Assembly: GCF_000330885.1 (NCBI RefSeq)
Contig: NC_020059.1
Coordinates: 3,501-67,500, forward strand
Direction: 5' to 3'
DNA from: Rhizobium tropici CIAT 899
Lineage (GTDB): Bacteria; Pseudomonadota; Alphaproteobacteria; Rhizobiales; Rhizobiaceae
Length of the DNA: 64,000 bases
The notes under the pieces were generated by a model, which was not told the DNA's origin, searched no databases, and worked only from the letters and a program-made list of their open reading frames with translations. A program made the translations under genes and the position numbers. The stretch's first letter is position 1. Every line of letters starts with the position of its first letter. Shown here piece after piece: positions 38,405 through 49,324 of this stretch.

Positions 38405-40239
38405 GCCTGTGTCTGGGCGGGCAGCGAAAGGATGAAGCGAGCACCGAGCAGCGTCGAGCCATCGCTGTCGACGATATTCTCGGCGCGCAGAGAGCCGCCA
38501 TGCGCCTCGGCGATCTGCCGGCTGATCGAAAGGCCGAGGCCGGAATTCTGCCCGAAACCTTCGGATTCAGGCCGGTCGGTATAGAAGCGTTCGAAGATGC
38601 GGTCGATATTTTCGGCCTGAATGCCGGGACCATTATCTTCGATATAGATGACGCAACGCGTCCGTGTCCGCGTCAGCCGCACGGTAATCTTGCCGGTTTC
38701 CGCCGGAACGAAGGATCGTGCGTTTTCGATGAGATTGGTGACGATCTGACCGATGCGCAGGTCGTGACCCTCGACGGAGAAATTCGTCTTGTTGCCCGGC
38801 TTGCGGTCGACGACATATTCGATTTCGACGGCCTTCTTGCTGTGTCCGACTTGTCTGGAAATATCGATCATGTCGCGCAGCAGCACTTCCAGATCGAGCG
38901 ACTTCGCATCCGGGCGAGCAAGTTCGGCGTCAAGGCGCGATGCATCGGAGATATCGCTGATCAGGCGGTCGAGGCGGCGAACGTCGTGCTGAATCACGTC
39001 CATCAGCCGCTTCTTCGAATCATCGCTCTTGGCGAGCGGCAGCGTCTCGACAGCGCTGCGCAGCGACGTCAACGGGTTTTTCAGCTCGTGGCTGACGTCG
39101 GCTGCAAAACTCTCGATGGCATCGATGCGATCATAGAGTGCCGATGTCATGTCGCGCAATGCGATCGACAGGTTGCCGATCTCGTCCTGGCGGGCGGAAA
39201 AGTCAGGGATTTCCTCGCGCTCCTTTGCCCCGCCGCGCCGCACGCGGATGGCGGCAGCCGAAAGCCGGCGCAGCGGATTGGCGATGGTGGAGGATAAAAG
39301 CAGCGACAGCACCACGTTGACCAGCGTCGCGACGCCGAAGACGCGCATGATCGCAAGACGCTCGGCATGAACGATCTTGTCGATGTCGCCGGCCTGGGTC
39401 GAGAGCAGCAACACGCCGAGCACGGCGCGGAAGCGCTGGATCGGCACGGCGACCGAAACGATCAGCTCGCCCTTCTCCGTGGTGCGCACCACAGCGCCGC
39501 GCACGCCGGTCAGCGCATTCATGACTTCCGGATAGATCGAGCCATCGCCGCCGGGCGCTTCCTTGTAGACAGGCAAGTTGCCCGGCTGCAGCATCTTGTT
39601 GAGCAGGCCGCTGAACCAGTCGGACCAGCTCTGCTTCTCGTCGTCGACGGGGGGAAGGTCGTAGCGCAGCACCTGGCCGCGCGAATAAAGATGGCGGCTG
39701 TCGAGCAGCAAGTTGGCATCGGCATCGAAGATGCGGGCGCGGGTGCGCGTCGGCGAGATCAGCCGCGTCAGCACTGGCGCCACCTTTTCCGGATCGATCG
39801 GGAATTCGAGATCCTCATCGTTCGGAACGGGCGTGATGCTCTGGCCGGCCTGCAGCTCCAGCAGCTTCTGTGGGTCGATGGTGATGGAGTTGGTATCGAC
39901 CGATGCCGAGGCCGAGACGGCACCGGCGATGATCTCGCCCTGCGTCAAGAGGCTCTCGACGCGGGCATCGATCAGGCCTTCGCGGAACTGGTTGAGATAG
40001 AGAATGCCGCCGACCAGAACGACGAGGGCGGCCAGATTGAAGAACAGGATGCGCCGCGTCAGGCTCGAAAAGACAGCATTGCCGAAGATGCGGCGGATCA
40101 GCACGAAGGGATGAGTCCAGCGTCGGCGCGCGATTCGAGCGCCGCTCGGGCTTTCCGAGTCGTCTATATCCCTGTCCTGCACCAGCTGTGCCAAGCCTAC
40201 GGCCCTTTCGAAGAACGGGGTTCGCGACCCCGTCCGCAT
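38401..40239 (-). CDS. chvG: Sensor histidine kinase ChvG (ExoS)
   Basis: Membrane sensor of acid and envelope stress in rhizobia and Agrobacterium, held off by periplasmic ExoR. 612 residues: TM1 at about 64-83, a periplasmic domain of ~210 residues, TM2 at about 298-318, HAMP, then the H-box FAADVSHELKNPLTSLRSA (His384), the N-box NLIENARSF and the G-boxes. It follows chvI by 60 bp and overlaps hprK by 4 bp. The exact start is not certain because the first ~40 residues vary in the family. Confidence 0.95.
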   Translation of the reverse strand: MRTGSRTPFFERAVGLAQLVQDRDIDDSESPSGARIARRRWTHPFVLIRRIFGNAVFSSLTRRILFFNLAALVVLVGGILYLNQFREGLIDARVESLLTQGEIIAGAVSASASVDTNSITIDPQKLLELQAGQSITPVPNDEDLEFPIDPEKVAPVLTRLISPTRTRARIFDADANLLLDSRHLYSRGQVLRYDLPPVDDEKQSWSDWFSGLLNKMLQPGNLPVYKEAPGGDGSIYPEVMNALTGVRGAVVRTTEKGELIVSVAVPIQRFRAVLGVLLLSTQAGDIDKIVHAERLAIMRVFGVATLVNVVLSLLLSSTIANPLRRLSAAAIRVRRGGAKEREEIPDFSARQDEIGNLSIALRDMTSALYDRIDAIESFAADVSHELKNPLTSLRSAVETLPLAKSDDSKKRLMDVIQHDVRRLDRLISDISDASRLDAELARPDAKSLDLEVLLRDMIDISRQVGHSKKAVEIEYVVDRKPGNKTNFSVEGHDLRIGQIVTNLIENARSFVPAETGKITVRLTRTRTRCVIYIEDNGPGIQAENIDRIFERFYTDRPESEGFGQNSGLGLSISRQIAEAHGGSLRAENIVDSDGSTLLGARFILSLPAQTQA

Positions 40240-40258
40240 GCTCTTATTCCATCGTCCG

Positions 40259-40300
40259 CCGTATGGTCCAGTTAACTATCCGTATGGTCTAGCTAACTAT
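40259..40300. repeat. 21-bp tandem duplication between chvI and chvG
   Basis: Two adjacent 21-bp units, 40259-40279 and 40280-40300, begin CCGTATGGTC and end TAACTAT and differ at two bases. The second unit runs into the last base of the chvI stop codon. Confidence 0.85.
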
Positions 40301-41049
40301 TATGCAGCTTCGCGGAAACGGTAGCCGACGCCATACAGCGTCTCGATCATATCAAAATCGAGGTCGACCATCTTGAATTTCTTGCGCAGCCGCTTGATGT
40401 GGCTGTCGATCGTGCGGTCGTCGACATAGACCTGCTCGTCATAGGCCGCATCCATCAGCGCATCGCGGCTCTTGACGACGCCGGGGCGCTGGGCAAGCGA
40501 ATGCAGGATGAGGAATTCGGTGACGGTGAGCGTCACCGGCTCGCCCTTCCAGGTGCAGGTATGGCGTTCCTGGTCCATGACCAGCTGTCCGCGTTCCAAC
40601 GAGCGGGCCTGCTGTGCAGCACCCGGCTTGGCGGCCGCTGCGCCGCCGGCAGCATTTGCGGCTTCGCGAGCGGACGCACGGCGCAGAACGGCCTTGACGC
40701 GCTCGACCAGCAGGCGCTGCGAGAATGGCTTGGTGATGAAGTCGTCGGCGCCCATCTTCAGGCCGAAGAGTTCGTCGATTTCCTCGTCCTTCGAGGTCAG
40801 GAAAATCACTGGTATATCGGATTTCTGCCGCAGGCGGCGCAGAAGTTCCATGCCGTCCATGCGGGGCATCTTGATATCGAAGATCGCCAGTTGCGGCGGC
40901 CGGGCCAAAAGGCCGTCCAGCGCCGAGGCTCCGTCCGTATAGGTCTCTACCTTATATCCCTCTGCTTCCAAGGCAATCGAAACGGAAGTCAGGATATTGC
41001 GGTCGTCGTCAACGAGCGCGATTGTCAACATGGTGTTCGTCTCCGTCAT
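40300..41049 (-). CDS. chvI: Response regulator ChvI
   Basis: OmpR-type regulator, partner of ChvG, controlling succinoglycan, motility, virulence and acid-response genes in relatives. 249 residues: receiver with phospho-Asp58 in [16 protein letters not shown], Lys in FITKPFSQ, then a linker that is Ala-rich (about residues 130-150), and a winged-helix domain with [15 protein letters not shown] and [16 protein letters not shown]. An ATG six codons in (41031) would give the more conserved [10 protein letters not shown] start. A perfect palindrome lies about 140 bp upstream. Confidence 0.96.
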   Translation of the reverse strand: MTETNTMLTIALVDDDRNILTSVSIALEAEGYKVETYTDGASALDGLLARPPQLAIFDIKMPRMDGMELLRRLRQKSDIPVIFLTSKDEEIDELFGLKMGADDFITKPFSQRLLVERVKAVLRRASAREAANAAGGAAAAKPGAAQQARSLERGQLVMDQERHTCTWKGEPVTLTVTEFLILHSLAQRPGVVKSRDALMDAAYDEQVYVDDRTIDSHIKRLRKKFKMVDLDFDMIETLYGVGYRFREAA

Positions 41050-41381
41050 CAGTGCGCGTCTCCCGGATTTGGAATCCAGCCCAGGCGGTCTGCCAGCTCG
41101 GTCGGCGGTAACCTGGCGCGCTTATGGGGATAAAGGTGGAACAAATTGTGGCAAAGATAAAGGGGAGGATTGTTGCGGAGAAAAACCCTTGCGCAAGGGT
41201 TGTGTGACGTAACGTCCCTCTGCCTGCTATTCAAACGATTTAAAATTATGGAAATTTATTTAAATCGATTAAATAACTGATATCATTAAATATTTCTCGC
41301 ATCTGGCTCTTGTGCTTTTAAAAAGACCTCTCTACGCTTTAGACAATTCTAACGGCCAAGCCCCTTGTAGAGGAAAAAGTG
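41050..41381. other. Divergent chvI/pckA regulatory region
   Basis: 332 bp without a gene. Apart from the palindrome above, the part from about 41228 to 41325 is strikingly AT-rich (runs such as ATTTAAATCGATTAAATAAC), against a GC-rich background. It should contain the pckA promoter and binding sites for its regulators. Confidence 0.6.
41184..41201. promoter_or_regulatory. Perfect 18-bp palindrome between chvI and pckA
   Basis: AACCCTTGCGCAAGGGTT at 41184-41201 is exactly self-complementary and sits 135 bp upstream of chvI in the divergent gap to pckA. It lacks a T-run and a loop, so it looks like an operator rather than a terminator. Confidence 0.6.
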
Positions 41382-42992
<1,611 letters not shown>

Positions 42993-43017
42993 TCATCCAG
43001 AGCGGGAATGACTCACG

Positions 43018-43052
43018 TGAAACCCGGCGGCCAGTTCGCCGGGTTTCATTTT
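43018..43052 (+). terminator. Terminator after pckA
   Basis: A perfect 12-bp stem (TGAAACCCGGCG at 43018-43029 with CGCCGGGTTTCA at 43037-43048) and a 7-base loop, followed by TTTTA. Confidence 0.85.
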
Positions 43053-43110
43053 ATCCGGCAGTAGTTTTCAACCGCGCATCAATGTGGGATAGACAGGCGC
43101 GGAGAAAATC

Positions 43111-43545
43111 ATGGCCAGCGAAGCGCTTTACATTAACGACCGGATCACGATTGCCGGCTGGGAGCTGACGGAACAATTCGTTCTGGCGGGCGGTCCCGGC
43201 GGTCAAAACGTCAACAAGGTCGCGACCGCAGTCCAGCTTTTCTTCAACGTCCAGAATTCCCCCTCGCTGACCGACCGCGTCAAGGCGAATGCGATCAGGC
43301 TTGCCGGCCGTCGTGTGTCCAAGGAAGGCGTTCTGATGATCGAGGCCAGCCGCTTCCGCAGCCAGGATCGCAATCGCGAGGATGCGCGCGAGCGGCTGAA
43401 GGAACTGATCCTCGGAGCCGCCGCCCCGCCGCCGCCGCCGCGCCGAAAGACCAAGCCGACGAAGGGGTCGATCGAGCGCCGGCTGAAGGAGAAATCCGGG
43501 CGCTCCGAGGTCAAGAAGATGCGCAGCAAGGTCGGCGGCGATTAG
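43111..43545 (+). CDS. arfB: Alternative ribosome-rescue factor ArfB (peptidyl-tRNA hydrolase)
   Basis: Releases ribosomes stalled on mRNAs without a stop codon. 144 residues. The catalytic GGQ lies in VLAGGPGGQNVNKVATAVQL, and the basic C-terminal tail (RRKTKPTKGSIERRLKEKSG) is the part that enters the empty mRNA channel. There is a short Pro run (APPPPPRR) before the tail. The ATG at 43111 follows GGAG. Monocistronic by position. Confidence 0.95.
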   Translation: MASEALYINDRITIAGWELTEQFVLAGGPGGQNVNKVATAVQLFFNVQNSPSLTDRVKANAIRLAGRRVSKEGVLMIEASRFRSQDRNREDARERLKELILGAAAPPPPPRRKTKPTKGSIERRLKEKSGRSEVKKMRSKVGGD

Positions 43546-43628
43546 ATTGGGTTTCGGGCTGCAGTCTTAGTCTGGGTGGGCCAAGATAGCTTCCCAGGCG
43601 AGTGCAATTTGGCGGAAGCTAGGTGCCT

Positions 43629-43772
43629 GGCCCCTCATCCTAGCCTTCTCCCCGCAACGCGGGGAGAAGGGACGACAGCGTGATACAGCGGGTTTCTTCT
43701 TTCTGATAGCCTGCTTGAGGCACGAAAGACTCCCTCGCCCCGCTTGCGGGGAGAGGGCTGGGGTGAGGGGCC
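43629..43772. repeat. Intergenic repeat with 27-bp inverted ends
   Basis: The ends GGCCCCTCATCC... (43629-43655) and ...GGTGAGGGGCC (43746-43772) are inverted copies with about three mismatches. Each end also has its own GC hairpin around CTTCTCCCCGC / GCGGGGAGAAGG. About 90 bp of unrelated sequence lies between. It belongs to the CCCTCATCC/TTCTCCCCGC repeats also seen at 58575-58713 and 60125-60169. Confidence 0.75.
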
Positions 43773-43831
43773 ATGCAGGAAGGCGAGGCGAGGACGCATT
43801 CACCTGACCAGCGATACCATCAGGAAACAAA

Positions 43832-44440
43832 ATGCTGCTCCCTAACGGAATTCGCCATCTCCCCGGATATCTCGACCGCCCTGCCCAGGAAGCGCTGGTC
43901 GAGGCGATCCGCACCGTCGTGGCAGAGGCGCCGCTCTACACACCGGTCATGCCAGGCACCGGCAAGGAAATGTCCGTGCGCATGACCAATTGCGGTTCGC
44001 TCGGCTGGGTGACGGACAAGCAGCGCGGCTATCGCTATCAGCCGACCCATCCGGTCACCGGTCGCCCATGGCCGGCCATGCCGCCGCAATTGCTCGATCT
44101 CTGGCGCGATATAGCAGGCTATGAAAAGCCGCCCGAAGCCTGCCTTGTCAATTTCTATGGCAACGATGCCCGCATGGGCCTGCATCAGGATTGCGACGAA
44201 CAGAATCTCAAGGCGCCCGTGCTGTCGGTCTCGCTCGGCAATACCTGCCTCTTTCGGGTCGGAGGTCTCAACCGCAACGATCGCACGCTATCCTTCAAGC
44301 TTGCGAGCGGCGATATCGTCGTTCTCGGCGGCGAAGGAAGATTGTGCTTCCACGGCGTCGATCGCATCTATCCGGCAACGTCGACATTGCTGAAGAACGG
44401 CGGACGCATCAATCTGACGTTACGGCGCGTTCAGCCCTGA
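43832..44440 (+). CDS. alkB: Alpha-ketoglutarate-dependent dioxygenase AlkB
   Basis: Oxidative demethylase that repairs 1-methyladenine and 3-methylcytosine in DNA. 202 residues. The Fe(II) ligands are in GLHQDCDE (HxD) and CFHGVDRIYP, and the 2-oxoglutarate Arg is in GGRINLTLRR. The substrate-side VNFYGNDARMGLHQD is typical of E. coli-like AlkB. The ATG at 43832 follows AGGAAA. It converges on coaA with only three bases between the two stop codons and no terminator visible. Confidence 0.95.
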   Translation: MLLPNGIRHLPGYLDRPAQEALVEAIRTVVAEAPLYTPVMPGTGKEMSVRMTNCGSLGWVTDKQRGYRYQPTHPVTGRPWPAMPPQLLDLWRDIAGYEKPPEACLVNFYGNDARMGLHQDCDEQNLKAPVLSVSLGNTCLFRVGGLNRNDRTLSFKLASGDIVVLGGEGRLCFHGVDRIYPATSTLLKNGGRINLTLRRVQP

Positions 44441-44443
44441 GCC

Positions 44444-45439
44444 TCAGAGTTTCCTGAGTGCTACCTGCTCGATCAGGTGATTCTTGCCCTTCTGCAGGAT
44501 GAGATCGGCGCGCGGCCGCGTCGGCAGAATGTTCTGGCGCAGGTTCTTCAGGTTGATGTTCTTCCAGAGCCCCTCGGCGATCGCCAGCGCCTCTTCCTCG
44601 CTGATCGAGGCATAGCGGTGGAAGAAGGAGTTGGGGTCGCGGAAGGCGGTCTCGCGCAGTCGCATGAAGCGGGCGACATACCAGTTGTGGATGAGCTCCT
44701 CGTCGGCATCGATATAGATCGAGAAGTCGAAGAAGTCCGAGACCATCGGCACGATCTTGCCATCGGCCGGCAGATGCCGCGATTGCAGCACGTTGATGCC
44801 CTCGAAGATCAGGATATCCGGGCGGTCGACCGTCTTGAATTCATTCGGCAGCACGTCGTAGACGAGGTGCGAATAAGAAGGCGCCTGCACATTCGGCTGG
44901 CCGGCCTTGATCGCCGAGAGGAAACGCAGCAGCGCTGCGGTATCATAGCTTTCCGGAAAACCCTTGCGCTGCATCAGGTTGCGGCGCTGCAATTCGGCGT
45001 TCGGATAGAGAAAGCCGTCCGTGGTGACCAGATCGACCTTCGGGCTCGACGGCCAGCGGCCCAGCAATTCCTTCAGGATACGTGCTGTCGTGGACTTGCC
45101 GACGGCGACCGAACCGGCGATGCCGATGACGAAGGGCGTCTTGGCGATATCGGAGAGGCTGAGGAAGCGATTGCGCTGCTCGAAGAGGATCTGTGAGGAT
45201 TCCACATGCGAGGACAAAAGCCGCGACAGCGACAGATAGATGCGTCTGACTTCGTCGAGATCGATCGGGTCGCCCATGGAGCGCAGCCGCTTCACTTCGT
45301 CTGATGTCAGCGTCAGTGGCGTGTCCGCCCGGAATTTCGCCCATTCTTCCGAGGAAAAGAAATAGTAGGGCGAATAGGCTTTCGCCTGGAAAATATCGAG
45401 CGTTTCGGGTGCTGGCTGGCTCTTGGTCGCTATTGTCAT
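44444..45439 (-). CDS. coaA: Pantothenate kinase, type I
   Basis: First step of coenzyme A synthesis. 331 residues. The P-loop is [21 protein letters not shown], followed by [13 protein letters not shown] and [26 protein letters not shown], all family signatures. The start ATG at 45439 gives [15 protein letters not shown]; a longer frame upstream runs into hisE. It is the last gene of the his run, 7 bp after hisE. Confidence 0.97.
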   Translation of the reverse strand: MTIATKSQPAPETLDIFQAKAYSPYYFFSSEEWAKFRADTPLTLTSDEVKRLRSMGDPIDLDEVRRIYLSLSRLLSSHVESSQILFEQRNRFLSLSDIAKTPFVIGIAGSVAVGKSTTARILKELLGRWPSSPKVDLVTTDGFLYPNAELQRRNLMQRKGFPESYDTAALLRFLSAIKAGQPNVQAPSYSHLVYDVLPNEFKTVDRPDILIFEGINVLQSRHLPADGKIVPMVSDFFDFSIYIDADEELIHNWYVARFMRLRETAFRDPNSFFHRYASISEEEALAIAEGLWKNINLKNLRQNILPTRPRADLILQKGKNHLIEQVALRKL

Positions 45440-45446
45440 CGCGTTC

Positions 45447-45761
45447 TTACCGGCTGGCCTTTTCCTGAAGGCCCGATTGGGCGGTGCGCCTTTCGAGCTC
45501 ACCCATGACATTCTCTAACGGAATGCCGGCAATCTTCAATACGACCAGAAGATGATATAGCAGATCGGCCGCCTCATAGGTAAGATTGTCGCGATCGTTG
45601 GTGACCGCTGCCATCACGGCCTCGATCGCCTCCTCGCCCAGTTTCTTCGCCGCTTTCGGCTGGCCGGCGGCAACAAGCTTCGCCGTCCAGGATTCATCCG
45701 GCGAAGCCTTGGAGCGTTCCTCGACGATTCGTTCGAGGTCGGAAAGGGTAAATCCGCTCAT
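45447..45761 (-). CDS. hisE: Phosphoribosyl-ATP pyrophosphatase
   Basis: Second step of histidine synthesis, PR-ATP to PR-AMP. 104 residues, a single all-alpha MazG-like domain; the metal-binding helix is [15 protein letters not shown] and the second is [19 protein letters not shown]. The HisI half of the E. coli bifunctional protein is not attached, as usual in Rhizobiales. It follows hisF by 14 bp and precedes coaA by 7 bp. Confidence 0.96.
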   Translation of the reverse strand: MSGFTLSDLERIVEERSKASPDESWTAKLVAAGQPKAAKKLGEEAIEAVMAAVTNDRDNLTYEAADLLYHLLVVLKIAGIPLENVMGELERRTAQSGLQEKASR

Positions 45762-45775
45762 TGGTCCGCTGTCTC

Positions 45776-46564
45776 CTAATCCAGCCGCATCGGAATGCCG
45801 CGCTCGGCCATGTAGCGTTTTGCCTCACCCACTGAATAGGTGCCGAAATGGAAGATCGAAGCGGCAAGCACCGCCGTCGCATGGCCTTCCTTGACGCCGG
45901 CAACGAGATCGTCGAGATCGCCGACGCCGCCCGACGCAATGACGGGCACGCGCACCGCATCGGCGATCGCCCGCGTCAGCTCCAGATCGTAGCCGACCTT
46001 GGTGCCGTCGCGATCCATGGAGGTGACGAGCAGTTCGCCGGCGCCGCGCTCGACCATCTTGCGGGCAAAATCGACCGCGTCGATGCCGGTCGCGTTGCGG
46101 CCGCCATGGGTATAGATCTCCCAGGCGCTCATATTGTCGCCGCCGGGCGCCTCGGTGCGTCGCCGCTTGGCGTCGATGGAAACAACGATGCACTGGTTGC
46201 CGAACTTGTCGGCCGCTTCGGCAACGAAATCGGGATTGTTGACTGCCGCCGAATTGATCGAAACCTTGTCGGCGCCGCAGAGCAGCAGCTTGCGGATATC
46301 GGCGATAGTGCGCACGCCGCCGCCGACCGTGACCGGCATGAAGCATTGCTCGGCGGTGCGGGCCACCACGTCGAAAATGGTGTCGCGATTGTCGGAGGAG
46401 GCGGTGATGTCGAGGAAGCAGAGCTCGTCGGCACCGGCCGCGTCATAAGCCTTCGCAGCCTCGACCGGATCGCCGGCATCGATAAGATTGACGAAGTTGA
46501 CGCCCTTGACGACGCGGCCGTCCTTGACGTCGAGGCAGGGGATGACGCGGGCTTTCAGGGTCAT
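45776..46564 (-). CDS. hisF: Imidazole glycerol phosphate synthase, cyclase subunit HisF
   Basis: Uses ammonia from HisH to close the imidazole ring, giving IGP and AICAR. 262 residues, TIM barrel with the catalytic Asp in [15 protein letters not shown] and the second in [13 protein letters not shown]; phosphate loops [11 protein letters not shown] and [11 protein letters not shown]. The start overlaps the hisA stop by 4 bp (ATGA). Confidence 0.98.
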   Translation of the reverse strand: MTLKARVIPCLDVKDGRVVKGVNFVNLIDAGDPVEAAKAYDAAGADELCFLDITASSDNRDTIFDVVARTAEQCFMPVTVGGGVRTIADIRKLLLCGADKVSINSAAVNNPDFVAEAADKFGNQCIVVSIDAKRRRTEAPGGDNMSAWEIYTHGGRNATGIDAVDFARKMVERGAGELLVTSMDRDGTKVGYDLELTRAIADAVRVPVIASGGVGDLDDLVAGVKEGHATAVLAASIFHFGTYSVGEAKRYMAERGIPMRLD

Positions 46565-47304
46565 TGCGCTGCCTCCTTGGCCTGCCTGATCAGGGCCAGT
46601 GCCTCTTTCGGATCGATCCGGCCATCATAAAGCGCGCGGCCGGAAATCGCACCTGCCAGTTTGCGGGCATCCGGTTGGATCATCCGGCGAATATCATCAA
46701 GCGAGGCGAGGCCGCCGGAGGCGATGACGGGGATGGAGACGGCGTTTGCCAGTTCCAGGGTCGAATCCCAGTTGATTCCCGTCAGAATGCCGTCGCGGTC
46801 GATATCGGTATAGATGATCGCGGCAACGCCGACACCTTCGAATTTCTTGGCGAGTTCGATGACGCCGAGTTCGGAGGCCTCCGCCCAGCCCTCGACCGCC
46901 ACCTTGCCGCCCTTGGCATCGATGCCGACAGCGATATGGCCCGGATAACGCCGGCAGGCTTCGACAACGAGTGCCGGATCGCGCACGGCCACGGTGCCGA
47001 GGATGACGCGGGCAAGCCCGCGCGACAGCCAGTTTTCAATATGGTCGAGCGTGCGGATGCCGCCGCCGAGCTGCACCGGATTCTTCGTCGCCTTGAGGAT
47101 GGCATCGACGGCGGCGCCGTTGACGGTCTCGCCGGCGAAGGCGCCGTTGAGATCGACGACATGCAGCCATTCGAAGCCCTGGTCTTCAAAGGCTTTCGCC
47201 TGGGCACCGGGATCGGGGTTGTAGACGGTTGCCTGCTCCATGTCGCCGAGCTTGAGGCGCACGCATTGGCCGTCCTTGAGGTCGATAGCGGGAAAAAGTA
47301 TCAT
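46561..47304 (-). CDS. hisA: ProFAR isomerase HisA
   Basis: Fourth step of histidine synthesis, an Amadori rearrangement like that of TrpF. 247 residues. The catalytic Asp residues are in [14 protein letters not shown] and [15 protein letters not shown]; phosphate sites are [15 protein letters not shown] and [14 protein letters not shown]. It overlaps hisF by 4 bp and follows hisH by 25 bp. Confidence 0.98.
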   Translation of the reverse strand: MILFPAIDLKDGQCVRLKLGDMEQATVYNPDPGAQAKAFEDQGFEWLHVVDLNGAFAGETVNGAAVDAILKATKNPVQLGGGIRTLDHIENWLSRGLARVILGTVAVRDPALVVEACRRYPGHIAVGIDAKGGKVAVEGWAEASELGVIELAKKFEGVGVAAIIYTDIDRDGILTGINWDSTLELANAVSIPVIASGGLASLDDIRRMIQPDARKLAGAISGRALYDGRIDPKEALALIRQAKEAAQ

Positions 47305-47329
47305 GATGTCTGTCCTTTAAGCGCGAGCC

Positions 47330-47980
47330 TTACGGCTTCCAGCGCAGGAAATTGGCGATCAGGGCAAGGCCGAGCTTCTGGCTCTTTTCCGGATGGAACT
47401 GCGCGCCGGCGATATTGTCCCGGCCGACAAAGGCCGTCATCGGCCCACCATAGTTCGTCGTCGCGATGACATCGTCGCCGTGGTCGGCGGCCAGATGGTA
47501 GGAATGGACGAAATAGGCGTGCAAGCCGTCCGGCCCGGTCTCGATTCCATCGAAGAGCGCGTGCGGGTGGCGGATATCCAGCGTGTTCCAGCCGATCTGC
47601 GGGATTTTCAGGTTGGGATCGCTCGGCGTCATTTCCTTGACGTCACCCTTGATCCAGCCGAATCCGTTCGTGATCGTCTTTTCCAGCCCGCGCGACGACA
47701 TCAGCTGCATGCCGACGCAGATGCCCAGGAAGGGGCGGGCCTTATGTTCCACGACATCGATGACGGCTTCCGCCATGCCGGAAACGGCATCGAGGCCACG
47801 GCGGCAATCGGCATAGGCGCCGACGCCGGGAAGCACGATGCGGTCGGCTGTAGCGACGCGCTCGGCGTCATCGGTCAGGTCGATCTCTGCGTCGATGCCT
47901 GCCTCGCGGGCAGCCCGTTCGAAAGCCTTGGTGGCCGAGCGCAGATTGCCGGAACCATAGTCGATAATCGCGACGCGCAT
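47330..47980 (-). CDS. hisH: Imidazole glycerol phosphate synthase, glutaminase subunit HisH
   Basis: Class I glutamine amidotransferase that supplies ammonia to HisF. 216 residues. The nucleophile is in [12 protein letters not shown], and the His-Glu pair in [17 protein letters not shown]. The N-terminal [19 protein letters not shown] is the family start. It follows the DUF2628 gene by 2 bp. Confidence 0.98.
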   Translation of the reverse strand: MRVAIIDYGSGNLRSATKAFERAAREAGIDAEIDLTDDAERVATADRIVLPGVGAYADCRRGLDAVSGMAEAVIDVVEHKARPFLGICVGMQLMSSRGLEKTITNGFGWIKGDVKEMTPSDPNLKIPQIGWNTLDIRHPHALFDGIETGPDGLHAYFVHSYHLAADHGDDVIATTNYGGPMTAFVGRDNIAGAQFHPEKSQKLGLALIANFLRWKP

Positions 47981-47982
47981 GA

Positions 47983-48480
47983 TCAGCGTCCTCCGTCATA
48001 GCCGGGAAGGCCGAAGCTCGGGCCTGGGCGGCTGGTATTCGTGTTTGTGGCCGAGATATCCCAATTTTTAGGGTGGATATCCGGGTTTGGCTTCTGCTCG
48101 AACTCGGAAAAGTGGATTTCCTCCGCTGTCGCCAGATCGTGTGCCGAGACGAGGTTTTCAACCTTCCAGCCGCGGCTGATGAGACGATCGCTGATCGCGT
48201 GGCGACCCTCAAGAGCCGCAAGGACGTGAACACCAAGCAGAAGCGCGGCTCCCGCGGCGAAAAAACCCGGCTGACGCATCAGTTCCAGCCCAATACCCTG
48301 CAGCAGAAAGGCGGCAACCGCATGCAGCCACAGCCGATGAAAGAGCATCCAGAGCGTCGGAAATAGGAACGCCGTCCACGAAAAACCGTCACGGATGAAT
48401 CGCGTCTCATTGCGATACCGATCCGATATTTCGGATCGGCTCAGTGCTCCGGGTGCAGTCAAAATCAGATAGCTTGCCAT
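47983..48480 (-). CDS. DUF2628 membrane protein
   Basis: 165-residue protein with the DUF2628 region: [25 protein letters not shown] then two or three hydrophobic helices (about residues 35-57, 58-72 and 74-92). The C-terminal ~60 residues are polar and end in a Gly/Pro-rich tail. It lies between hisB and hisH on the same strand with gaps of 23 and 2 bp, so it is co-expressed with histidine synthesis, although nothing in the protein suggests an enzymatic part in it. Function unknown. Confidence 0.88.
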   Translation of the reverse strand: MASYLILTAPGALSRSEISDRYRNETRFIRDGFSWTAFLFPTLWMLFHRLWLHAVAAFLLQGIGLELMRQPGFFAAGAALLLGVHVLAALEGRHAISDRLISRGWKVENLVSAHDLATAEEIHFSEFEQKPNPDIHPKNWDISATNTNTSRPGPSFGLPGYDGGR

Positions 48481-48503
48481 TCTTCACTTCCCCAGGTTGG
48501 GGC

Positions 48504-49112
48504 TCAGGCGAGCGTGCCCTTCGTCGAGGGCACCCGGCCTGCCTGCCGCGGATCGATCTCGGTTGCGGTGCGCAATGCGCGCGCAACGGCCTTGAAGCAC
48601 GTCTCGGCTATATGGTGATTGTTGGCGCCATAATGGTTGAGGATATGCAGCGTGATGCCGGCATTTTGCGCGAGCGCCTGGAAGAACTCGCGCACCAGTT
48701 CGGTATCGAAGGTGCCGATCTTCGGCGCGCTGAACGAAACGTTCCACACCAGGAAAGGCCGTCCGGAAAGATCGACGGCCGCCTTGGTCATCGTCTCGTC
48801 CATGGCAAGGTCGATCGAGGCATAGCGTGTGATGCCGCGCCGGTCGCCGAGCGCCTTGGCAATGGCCTGGCCGATGGCGATGCCGGTATCCTCGACAGCA
48901 TGGTGGTCGTCGACATGCAGGTCGCCCTTGGTGTCGATTTCCATGTCGATCAGCGAATGTCGCGAAAGCTGTTCCAGCATATGGTCGAAGAAGCCAACGC
49001 CGGTCGAAATCGTCGACTTGCCGCTGCCGTCGATGTTGACGGACACGGAGACGGAAGTCTCGTTGGTCTTGCGGGAAACGCTTGCCGTGCGGCTCGCTGC
49101 GGTCTCTGCCAT
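48504..49112 (-). CDS. hisB: Imidazoleglycerol-phosphate dehydratase
   Basis: Sixth step of histidine synthesis. 202 residues, only the dehydratase (no phosphatase domain). Metal-binding His clusters are in [32 protein letters not shown] and [14 protein letters not shown]. The ATG at 49112 is preceded at 6 bases by GGAG; an upstream ATG at 49124 would add MEQP. It is the first gene of the his run and is divergent from hslV, with 212 bp between them. Confidence 0.97.
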   Translation of the reverse strand: MAETAASRTASVSRKTNETSVSVSVNIDGSGKSTISTGVGFFDHMLEQLSRHSLIDMEIDTKGDLHVDDHHAVEDTGIAIGQAIAKALGDRRGITRYASIDLAMDETMTKAAVDLSGRPFLVWNVSFSAPKIGTFDTELVREFFQALAQNAGITLHILNHYGANNHHIAETCFKAVARALRTATEIDPRQAGRVPSTKGTLA

Positions 49113-49324
49113 GGGCTGCTCCATCGGAATACGGCCGTTCCTTATCAGGCGTATCGAGAAATATCCAGAAGTTACGCGCGCCCTCGCGTCTTTAGCCGGC
49201 TGGCATGCCTCAATCCGGTTTAGCTGCCATTTGCAATCGCCAAAAGCACTCTTACATAGGTGCTGACGGGGCCGAAACGCGGCCCGGCAGAAAGCCCGCC
49301 GGAACGGGGGCAAACAGGTGTTAA

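Noticed and set aside
41228..41325. AT-rich tract as a CtrA-binding region
   Set aside because: TTAA words are frequent, but none shows the TTAA-N7-TTAA spacing, so a CtrA site is not supported.
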